This document shows positions 1 to 8,054 of a DNA stretch of 64,000 nt, in pieces. Numbering within the stretch: the first letter of the stretch is position 1; each line of letters begins with the position of its first letter. A program made the translations under genes and the position numbers. Origin of the DNA: Asterella californica. Lineage: Eukaryota; Streptophyta; Marchantiopsida; Marchantiales; Aytoniaceae. The stretch covers positions 1,659,501 to 1,723,500 of the forward strand of contig JAYKYS010000001.1 of the NCBI GenBank assembly GCA_036924285.1, given 5' to 3'. Below the pieces are notes generated by a model. The model had not been told where the DNA came from and did not search any database. It saw only the letters and a program-made list of their open reading frames with translations.

Positions 1-123
1 AGTCAAGATGGGAAGAGAGCGGTACAGTTCCTGACTGTACCGTCCAACCACGAGCGCAACCGAGATCGTTTGAGGGAGAAGCCGCTTCCAAGGGTGAGTG
101 AAGAGTTCAAGGATTTTCGTTGA
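1..123 (+). CDS. Gag-protease ORF1, C-terminal end (element 1, partial)
   Basis: The reading frame is open from the first base of the window to a TGA at 121-123. The 40 visible residues match the C-terminal ends of the ORF1 proteins of elements 2 and 3, including the closing EEFKDF block. Only the tail after the protease domain is present; the rest lies to the left of the window. The stop overlaps the start of the -1 frame that encodes pol, as in the other two copies. The match rests on comparison inside this window. Confidence 0.85.
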   Translation, partial: SQDGKRAVQFLTVPSNHERNRDRLREKPLPRVSEEFKDFR

Positions 124-3100
124 GTACCACTATAGAGCGGGATTGTGGTGGTGCGCAAGAGAAGGTACTCTCGCTTGATGGAGATAGTGCCTTTTGTACA
201 GGGTTTATTGGATTTTCAGAGTGTGGGATTGCTGTCTACAAGAAGATAGAAGAGCTGAGAAAAAAAGAACAAAAACATTTGCGTGGTGTTGAGTTGATGT
301 TGAAAGAGTTGGGTGAGCTAGAAAAGGATGAATGGATTTCTGGTATTTATGAAGAGGATGGGTTGGAAGATCCCTTGCGAGAGATCATGTCTATTGGATG
401 GGAGGATATGGATAAGGTCGTGCAGATTCATTCAAGGGAGGTCTATTCGGTGATCGAATCATTCCGTGCGCCGGAGGTTCGAGTTGAGACAAGGTACAAG
501 ACAGTGGATAGGAAAGTAAAGCCAGTTGCTGGTCCTTTGCCGGAAGACACCAACCAACAGATGGATCGAGCTTCAAAGGAGAAGAGTTTGAGAGATCCTG
601 CAATGATAGGACACAAGTTCACGGAGAAGACCCTTGAAGAGCTGAAGATTGGATCTGATGGGTCTCTTCTACCAGAAGAGAGGATGTGCTTCAAGGAGAT
701 GCTTTCATCACATGGGAAAGCATTTGCTTTTGAGCCACTTGAGATTGGATGTGTAGATCCGTACGTTGTTACCCCGATGGTTATCTTCACGGTACCGCAT
801 GTGCCATGGAACTTGAGACCAATTCCAGTACCGCGGGCTCACTTGCCCAAACTAGTGGAGTTGCTGAAGGAGAAGATGCGGATGAAGATCTTGGAGCCGT
901 CGTTTGCACCATATTCAAGCAGATGGTTTACAGTACCAAAGAAGAATGGGTCGCTGCGGTTCATCCAAGACATGCAGCCAGTGAACGCAGTAACAATCAG
1001 AAATGCTGGGGTGGGACCGATTGTGGATGAGTTTGCAGAAGCGTTTGCAGGAAGAGCGATTTACTCAATGGGAGATCTTTACTCGGGGTATGATCAGTTT
1101 CAACTAGCGGAGGAGAGCAGAAGCTTCACGACATTGAGGACACCTTTGGGGTTGGTTAGGATGTGTACCTTACCGCAGGGAGCTACCAACTCGGTAGCAC
1201 ACATGATGAACGGGATGAATCGAGTTCTAAGGGACTTCATCCCCGAAAAGACGATGCCATTCTTGGATGACATCCCCATCAAAGGATGTGTGGAAGATGA
1301 GAAGGATGAAGCATTAGATCAGAGGGGGTGTCGACGATACGTCACTGATCACATCGCAGACTGTGAGAAGATCTTATCTCGACTTGAGGAAGTTCATCTT
1401 ACGCTGTCAGGTGCGAAGTCTACATTTGGAGTTAGAGAGGTTTTGATCGTTGGTCATTTGTGTGGATCGTTTGGTCGGAAGCCAGATCCGAACAAGGTGG
1501 ATGCGATTGGAAGGATGAAGGAGGTTTGCAACTCGCTGACAGAAGTAAGAAGATTTTTGGGTGCTTGTGTATTCTACCACATTTGGATTCCTCATTATGC
1601 GCATGTGGCGGATCCGTTGTATGGATTGTTGCGTAAGGGTCATAAATTCAGATGGGAGGAAGAGCATACTGATGCGGTAAGGAAGCTGAAGTCTTTACTA
1701 TCATCTCCTCCAGTTCTGGGAAGGATTGATTACAAGGGTGCTAGGCCGGTGGTTCTTACTGTGGATACAAGTCCAGTTGCAATTGGATGGGCAGTCGGAC
1801 AGGATGATGAGGATGGAGACAGGTTTGCGGTTAGGTTCGGAGCGAAGGTGTTAAGTGCTCGACAACGTGCTTACCCACAAGTGAAGAGAGAATTGTGGGG
1901 TATTGTTTCAGCTATGAAAACTGAGAAAGAGTATTTGATTGGAGCAGTAGTGGTGGTTGAAACTGATTGCTTGCCGTTGTTAGAGATGATCATGAATTGT
2001 TCAACTCCTGATATTGCGATGTTACGATGGATCGCATATATCAAGTCGTTGAACCCGGAGTTTAGACATATCGCAGGGAAGGATAATCTGATGGCGGATA
2101 TGTTGTCTCGGGCTCGATATGATGGGGAAGATGAGATGGTAGAAGACATTGACGACGTGGGTATAGAGTTCTATTCGATTGCACAGACAGGAAGAGAAGA
2201 TGAGTTGTTTGTTGAAGGGTTGTATGATGGTGATTTGCTTGATATCGGGAGGTACCTTAGTACGATGGTTAAGCAGACAGGTTGGACAGATGAGAGGTTT
2301 CGGAGAGTTAGAAGGAAGGCCTACAACTTCATGTTGCAGGATGGGTTTCTTTGGAAGCGATCGAAGCAAAAAGGTGGAGTACCGCTACGGGTGATTTGCA
2401 ACAAGGAAGATCAGCAGAAGTTGCTCAAGGCGTTCCATGAGAGTCTTTGGGCTGGACATCGAGGGATTTGGGCCACTTTTACAAAGATGAAAGAGCGGTA
2501 TTGGTGGAAAAACATGTACAAGGATGTTGTATCTTTTGTAGAGTCTTGTTTGACATGTCAGATGTATTCGAATATCCGACATCGTGACGGATTACATCCG
2601 ACTTATCCGTTGGCAATCCACTTCAAGTGGGTGGTAGACTTGGTGATTATGCCGGTTGGATTATGGCAGATGAGATACTTGGTACTTGCTAGAGAGGATC
2701 TTTCAAATCAAGTCGAGGGTAGAGCGCTTCGGACGAAGACAACTGAAGGGATATGTAGATTTCTCTTGGAAGAGGTTGTTTGTCGGTATGGATGTGTGGG
2801 GAAGATCACTGCAGATCGGGGAGAACTAGATGCACATGAGGCTCGTGAATTCTTTGCAAGGTGTGGGGTGAAGTTGTCACTGACAACTGCTTATAACCCC
2901 GAAGGGAATGCCAAGAGTGAACGTGGTCATCCACCCATTGTGAAGGCTTTGGTGAAGGCTTGCAACGGAAGGGTGCGCGAGTGGCCTCGACTCTTACCAT
3001 TTGCGTTATGGACAGATAGAACGACGCACAGCTCGGTGACAGGTTACATGCCAGTGGAACTCATCACAGGTCAGAAGCCTATCATGCCGATTGAAGAACA

Positions 3101-3590
3101 TGTTCTGACATGGAGTGTGTTACCTTGGGAGGACAATTTGACTAGAGAAGAGCTTCTTGCTATTCGAATTAGGCAGTTAGAGAGAAGACCAGAGGATATC
3201 CAAACTGCTTTGGATAGGCTGAGAGAAGCACGGTTGAAGAACAAGGTCAGATTTGATCAGCGACATCGTTTGAGACCTAGGGATATCAAGGAAGGTGATT
3301 GAGTGTTAGTCTATGACAACAGTCTAGACAACCAGCATAGTGCACTCCGGAAGTTTTCCAGAAGATGGTTTGGTCCGTATGTGGTGAAGAAGGTTCATGA
3401 CAACGCAACTTACGCCCTGCAAGAGTTGGATGGAACGAGCTTGAAGGTACCAGTGGCAGGTAAACGTGTCAAGATTTTCAAAAAGAGAGATGAGGAGGTC
3501 GATCTAGCAGATATCTTGACGGAGTTTCAGTTTGAGGATGAGGATTATACAGAAGATCTTGAAGGTGAGGATGGTTACGATGGGAAGTAG
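120..3590 (+). pseudogene. Pol (RT-RNase H-integrase) of element 1, one nonsense codon
   Basis: This encodes the reverse transcriptase, RNase H and integrase of a Ty3-like retrotransposon. Visible motifs in order are the RT block GDLYSGYDQF, the catalytic FLDD, RNase H VDTSP and ETDCLP, the integrase HHCC zinc finger (HESLWAGH, then CLTCQ) and the DDE core (VVDLV, TADRGE, KSERGH). The frame is open to a TGA at 3300-3302, where element 2 has TGG in a GDW motif; coding then continues in frame to 3590. The lost tail is about 97 residues of the integrase C-terminus. There is no ATG at the start, and the frame lies -1 relative to ORF1, so expression probably needs frameshifting. Everything else looks intact, so a single late substitution is the likely inactivating event. 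Readthrough of this stop is possible but unsupported. Confidence 0.85.
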
Positions 3591-3652
3591 GACGATAAGC
3601 CGGTCCACTCCTTGGTTGGTATCTCTGGTGCATACCGGAGGATGCACAGGTT

Positions 3653-3665
3653 CAGAGGGGGTGGA
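3653..3665 (+). other. Polypurine tract of element 1
   Basis: A purine-rich run (AGAGGGGGTGGA) lies directly before the TGTCG start of the 3' LTR. It is the expected primer for plus-strand DNA synthesis. The equivalent site in element 2 (13988-13999) reads AGAAGGGGTGGA, also abutting its 3' LTR. Confidence 0.7.
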
Positions 3666-5374
3666 TGTCGTGTCGTGGACCGGCTCCTACTTGAAATTCA
3701 AACTTCGATGCTTGTCGCTCCAAAGACACTCATGAGAAGACAAGCTAGGCCCCAGCTTACAGATTTTGGCACAATCTCAGATCTCAATTTTCATCGCATA
3801 GATGGGTAGAGCTCGTTGTCAGCTTTCCATGGGCATCTTGTTTATTTCGTTTGGACATCCAGAGAAGAAGTTATGCGATTCGGAAAAAGGTAAAATCAAG
3901 CTAGGCCCCTAGTTACTTGCTGACTGGGTATTTAGGGCTTCAGGCGTTATATCAAACACGCAAGGGGCCTGCTTCTTATTATTGAGAGTTGAACTTCGTA
4001 CGTACAGACTGTTGCAAGGGGGCTGCTTAAGGGGCTTGCTTGTTCCTGCGACCTGTCGGTGGATGTTTTGGAGAATTGGGAAGTCCAATACACGCGCGCA
4101 AGGTGTCATCGGGTTCAGATCTGTGCAGGCTACGCACAGGTTAAGACGGTTCTTGAAGAGACGGATCGGGGTTTGTGTTCTGGGAGAAATTGAGACGCAG
4201 GGAGCAGAATTGGGATTTTCAGTTACCTGTGAAGGAGAGTTGGACCGTTCGGGCCGTTCCGGAGTCCAAACTTGCTGTCCTTGGATCCATCGGGATCAGA
4301 ACAACGAGTTCTTCAGGAAATTGAAGACGATACAAAGTTTTATCGGGCGGTTTGAGAGTTGTGAGAGAAATTGGCTCGCAGGGAAGCGCTTGCGTCAGGT
4401 TTTCATCGCCTGCGACCTGAGATTGGATTGTTCTTCGCGATCGGTGAGCCAAGCTCTTCGTTCTTGGTGCCTACGCGATCAGGGAGTCCTCATGTTCGCA
4501 TAGGAGAAGACTGTAAGTGAATTGGATTGTTGGTTTGGGTGTGGTGAGCAAATTTGAGCCGCAGCGAGCCGATTTACGTCAGTTTTTTGTAGCCTGCGAC
4601 CAAATTTCTCGAGTAGTTTTGCAAGGGGAACTCCAAACGGCTTGTTTGGAGTCTTGTTGGGTTCAGAGTAGCCAGATCTACCTACCAGCGAAGACGGATA
4701 TCAGTTTAGACGATCCGTTTGTGCGGTGTGAGCGGTTTTAAGCCGCAGGGAGGAGTTTTTGAAGGTTCGGTCACCTGCGAACCGAAAATTAGCGATATCT
4801 CAACTATCGGGAGCCGGATCTGAAGGTTTCTTGGGCCAACGGAGTCAGGGAAGGAGACCCTATCAACATTTGAAGATCGTTTGGCGAAAGGAGAAAGTTC
4901 CCAGATAGGTCTTTTTCGGTTCCTTCGTTACAGGTTTCGTCCTTTTGAGTTCGTTAAGGACTTAGTTGGTTGTGTATGGCTTGTGGTAGCTAGCTTTAGC
5001 CAAGAGCTAGTGTGTGGATGTGGTTTGGACTTGGGTTTGGATCGCATGATACTGTTGTGGCTCTGGTTGTTAGCAAAGAGAAGTTCCTCTTGCTTTGAGC
5101 TACGTTTTGGCGATTTCAGACTAGGGTTACGTTTCAGGGGTTTGTTTTAGGGCTTCTGAAGTAGGTTACAGACCGCTCTGGTCTTTTCCTCAGTTTTGTG
5201 CTGTTTGGAGAAAGAATCGACAGTGTACATACTTTCAGAGTGGTATATATCGCAACATTCCTTTTTCGTGGTTGTTCTTCTCTGTCTTGTCTCTGTTTGG
5301 CACACAGCATCTCCACAGCCAGGAACCTCGCGTTTTCCTGGACATCCTTCACGCACAAAATATCCGACACGATA
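3666..5374 (+). repeat. 3' LTR of element 1, LTR type D (1709 bp)
   Basis: The LTR starts TGTCGTGTCG after the polypurine tract and ends CGACACGATA, a near-perfect terminal inverted repeat. A second type-D copy at 54568-56601 ends with the exact complement CGACACGACA, which fixes both borders. The flank after it, TCGG (5375-5378), is the likely target duplication; its left partner is outside the window. This LTR holds one full 156-bp unit (3741-3896) of a repeat present three times in the other copy. I found no counterpart of the twin small ORFs seen in types A and C. The open frames at 3982-4503 and 4881-5150 are not kept as a recognisable protein in the second copy, so I do not call them genes. 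Confidence 0.85.
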
Positions 5375-5591
5375 TCGGATACAATCTCCACCTGATCTTC
5401 TCTTACCTGAACTCCTAAATTGGCTTCTGATAAGATGGAAAGCCCTGTGAATACGTCGGGTGTCACTGAGGTGGCTTCCTCCTCAACATTCGTAGTTGGC
5501 TCGTCTGGTGCTGCTTCGGAAGATTGAAGCGTCTTTTGGGAAGCTGGGTCGACTTGCGCTTCCTCGCTCTTATGAGGTACTGGTTTGACGT
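5375..5591 (-). pseudogene. G1 coiled-coil gene, copy I, 3' segment
   Basis: This segment is clearly similar to 30383-30600, with the same phrases in the same order. In copy II the minus frame reads an acidic, Glu/Ser/Thr-rich protein with VEPVLQKSEEAQVDSASQKT. Here it is cut by element 1 on the left and element 2 on the right. It is the C-terminal part of the G1 reading frame, whose remaining parts lie at 16409-16787 and 18844-19848. I do not recognise the protein. Confidence 0.6.
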
Positions 5592-5805
5592 TGTCGTGTT
5601 GTGGTTCGGCTCCTGTGTGAAATTCCTGTGTAACCTATGTTGTGTTTCTTTTCCGTGTTTCGTGAACCGTATCGCGTAACTCGCCGAACGGTGTGATGAG
5701 TGTCACATTTGTGATTATCTGTTTAAGTGATCGCACGGTAGAGGAACGTGCCAAGTCATCGATCTGTGCGCGTTCACTTTAGTGGTCCTTGTCGCCGCAT
5801 TTGTG

Positions 5806-5813
5806 TATAAAAT
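5806..5813 (+). promoter_or_regulatory. TATA box of the type-A LTR
   Basis: TATAAAAT lies 214 bp inside the LTR and 108 bp upstream of the first LTR ORF. The 3' LTR has the same sequence at 14214-14221. Type-C LTRs have TATAAGAT at almost the same offset (34591-34598 and 56823-56830). This is the likely core promoter, so the small ORFs would be the first ones on the transcript. Confidence 0.6.
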
Positions 5814-5913
5814 GGTGGGTCGAAGGTTCATATGGCATTCTCTCTCAGCGGGTGATTCGTAAGGGTTCTCGGTGGTCTGCATGGAGGAGTGAAGAACTGC
5901 AGGAGTGGTGGTT

Positions 5914-6129
5914 ATGGACGGAGGTGTGTTACCGGTTCCAGATCTTCCTTTCCCGAATCCGTTTCACATCAAGCTTCATTGCATCCACCGCGATCACTTT
6001 CGACAGTGGTTAGTTGCGTACTTTGGTGATGAGTTCATGGGGAGGGTGATGGAGTTACAGCTTCCGGTGATCCTTCCAATCGTAACATACGGAGAGACTT
6101 GGGATATGACGGTGTACATTTTGTTGTGA
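5914..6129 (+). CDS. LTR small ORF a, 71 aa (type A, 5' LTR)
   Basis: This is a 71-residue protein of unknown function encoded wholly within the LTR. It starts at the ATG of MDGG and ends with VYILL and a TGA. It has a Pro-rich start (PFPNPFHIKL), a basic middle (HRDHFRQW), the FGDEF motif and a hydrophobic end (PVILPIVTYG, TVYILL). No signal peptide or clear membrane helix is visible. The type-C LTR version (34700-34915) has the same length and start, and most nucleotide differences fall at third codon positions, so it has probably been under protein-level selection. Its C-terminal two thirds resemble ORF b downstream (W-[LI]-V-x-x-F-G-x-E-[FY]-x-x-R-V-[MI], then P-x-[IV]-[LV]-P). I know no matching family and infer no function. 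Confidence 0.72.
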   Translation: MDGGVLPVPDLPFPNPFHIKLHCIHRDHFRQWLVAYFGDEFMGRVMELQLPVILPIVTYGETWDMTVYILL

Positions 6130-6135
6130 AGAACG

Positions 6136-6339
6136 ATGGATCTCAACTATCCATCGAACGTTCCTTTCAACCTTTGGGTCGATGTCCGGTGCCATTGCAG
6201 ACCGAAGATCAATCATGGGGCTTGGATCGTGAGAAACTTCGGGCAAGAATATTACAATCGAGTGATAGCTTCACCGTTTCCTTTTGTCGTACCTTTTATT
6301 GTAGAACGTTTCCAGGTTGTAATATTGACGTTGTATTAG
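6136..6339 (+). CDS. LTR small ORF b, 67 aa (type A, 5' LTR)
   Basis: This 67-residue protein begins MDLNYP six bases after the stop of ORF a and in the same frame. It has VRCHCRPK (two Cys, one His and basic residues), the block RNFGQEYYNRV, then FPFVVPFIVERFQVVILTLY. The start MDLN, the C..C/RPK region, RNFG.EYY and the VVILTLY end are kept in type-C and type-E copies with no length change; by eye about half the residues match even in type E. Downstream of a stop, it would need reinitiation, stop readthrough or its own transcript. Function is unknown. Confidence 0.74.
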   Translation: MDLNYPSNVPFNLWVDVRCHCRPKINHGAWIVRNFGQEYYNRVIASPFPFVVPFIVERFQVVILTLY

Positions 6340-6536
6340 TCTGTGGTTCACTGGTTTCATTCTGGTTGAGCGCTTCTGTGTAGTTACGGACCGCGAAGAA
6401 TCCATCGACATATCTGAAGGATTTTCTGAGGTCTTAGAGTGTTGTTGATGTCTTGTGTCTCCTTGGAGAGTAAAAATTCGTTCTAAGGGAAAAGTTAAGA
6501 GGAGAAAAGACAAAAAGTAAAGTTCTTTTTGCTCTT

Positions 6537-6558
6537 ATTGGTCCACTTTTGGACCAAT
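6537..6558 (+). other. Conserved hairpin in the LTR
   Basis: ATTGGTCC and GGACCAAT form an 8-bp perfect stem around a 6-nt loop, preceded by a T-rich run. The second LTR repeats it at 14945-14966. Type C keeps a 7-bp version, ATTGGTC with GACCAAT (57512-57532). The solo type-C copy has an AT-rich expansion between the arms (35281-35340). A role in transcript ending or processing is a guess. Confidence 0.5.
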
Positions 6559-6561
6559 GGT

Positions 6562-7996
6562 GTTCTAGCTGATCCTCGCGACGTTTCTGTGGTTTCTGGA
6601 GGCTTCAGAGGTCCATTCGCGAAACGAAGGGTATGGTTGGAGAGCTCTCGACCGGGGCTACAATCTGGGCTGAAGAATCGATCGATTTGATGAAAGTATG
6701 AGCGCGTTATGATCAATTGAGTGGAGGGGGGTGAAATTTGTACCTACTGCTACGTTTCTGGTTGTTCTGAGAGACTCGCGAGGAGTTTTGAGGAGCTGTC
6801 TGTTGGGTTGGAGAACTGACGGCGTGCTGGTCATTTTGATATCAATTTGGTCAGTTTCTTGATCGATTTGGATTCTGAACCGACCGATTGAAGTTGAGAA
6901 GTGCAGATGGGATAAGGCGGGGACAGCGAACTGTGATAGCCATGGATAGTTTGCTATTGCTTAAGATCTGAGTCGAATTTCTGAGTGAAACTTTCCAGGA
7001 TTGAAGAATGTCTTATCAGTAAGATACTTGGGAAGTTTCACCTCAAATGGTCGAGTAGTTTGTTCAGAATCTTGGATCAAATGTACCTGGGTCTGTAAAG
7101 CTCTGAAGTTAGCACAGATTACGGTTTGATCCATATCTGAGAATTGGTTTGAGATTTCGACCTGAAAATTGTTCAGGGTAGGAGTGAAGGGTCCAATCAA
7201 GCTTCCTGTGAAGTTTGATCATCATTGGTCGAGTAGTTTGGAAGGACTGAGATCTCAAAGTTCGAAAATACTTCTGTTATGAGCAGTTTCGGGTTTTTTC
7301 GGTATCATCTATTGTCAATTTGATCATTTTCGAGCAATTTGGAGAGGAGTTTGTTGCTGAAACTGCCATACCTGCATACAACTCGACATTGGAAGGTGTG
7401 GGGCTGATTTCAGCTCTTGGTGATGAAGGAGAACGGAGCCACCATGAGTCTTAAGCCGTTGTTTGGGTTCTCGGAGCTGCCAGGTACTACCGCCGTTGGT
7501 GCTATATTGAGATCTGAATAGTGTTTTGGATTATGCATGTTTTGCCTTGCTGGAATACTCGGTAGACCAGGGTGTACAGCAAGTTGTATCGATACTCTAT
7601 CAAGTTGATTGAGTGATCTTAGTATCTTCTGACTGTACTATGAAGTTGTGATAGTTGGATTGATGGCCAGTTAGCGTCGCTGGGGAGCTATTCAGAAGTC
7701 AGGCTTCCAGTGATATAGATGAATAACTTCAGTTAGATAATACAGATCTGAGTATTTTTAGTTAGAATACAAAAGATCTGTTTGTAACACAAGTTTATGC
7801 AACCTATACGTAACCTTGGATCGTAGCAAGCTTTAAACTTGAGACGAGCGGATACAAGGTCACTCAGGCTAGAAGAGTAGATAGTGAAACATTTGAGTGG
7901 AAACATCCAGATCTAGATCCAACCTTGTCAATCCACATACCTCTACACAGCCATATACCCCGTGTATTCCTAGACAGAAAAACACGTTATACGATA
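6562..7996. other. LTR downstream region, no gene seen
   Basis: This 1.4 kb of LTR sequence shows no convincing coding frame on either strand; the open frames are short and are broken in the other type-A copies. A GAGAGCTCTC palindrome near 6640 recurs in the other type-A copies and in the type-E segment. The last 100 bp share a CCCCGTGTATTCC block with type-C LTRs just before the LTR end. Confidence 0.5.
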
Positions 7997-7998
7997 GC

Positions 7999-8012
7999 TG
8001 GTGAACTCGACG
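7999..8012 (+). other. Primer-binding site candidate of element 2
   Basis: TGGTGAACTCGACG begins two bases after the LTR end. Element 3 has the identical sequence, also two bases after its LTR (from 58899). Starting TGG, complementary to a tRNA CCA tail, is typical of a PBS. I could not match it with confidence to a particular tRNA. Confidence 0.6.
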
Positions 8013-8054
8013 TGAAAAGTCTAGGGTGAGAGGTACGTGCGTGGTTTTGCCACC

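Larger units (their letters stand above)
5592..7996 (+). repeat. 5' LTR of element 2, type A
   Basis: The borders come from aligning the two LTRs: identity starts at TGTCGTG (5592 and 14000) and stops after ACGATA (7996 and 16404). The last bases differ from the CGACA end of related LTRs by one transition present in both LTRs, so the source element already carried it. From 5' to 3' it contains a TATA box at 5806, the twin small ORFs (5914-6339), a strong hairpin at 6537-6558, and about 1.4 kb with no convincing coding sequence. Confidence 0.93.

Noticed and set aside
120..122. TTG at 120 (and 10433) as the start codon of ORF2
   Set aside because: TTG starts are rare in eukaryotes, element 3 has no equivalent start there, and all three elements share a -1 overlap at a T-run, so frameshifting explains it better.
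3982..4503. 173-aa open frame in the type-D LTR
   Set aside because: The second type-D LTR does not keep this frame as one ORF, and the sequence shows no protein-like pattern; it is chance in GC-balanced LTR DNA.
6961..7200. 79-aa minus-strand frame in the type-A LTR
   Set aside because: It lies antisense in LTR sequence and the older reversed type-A copies do not keep it as an ORF; no sign of selection.
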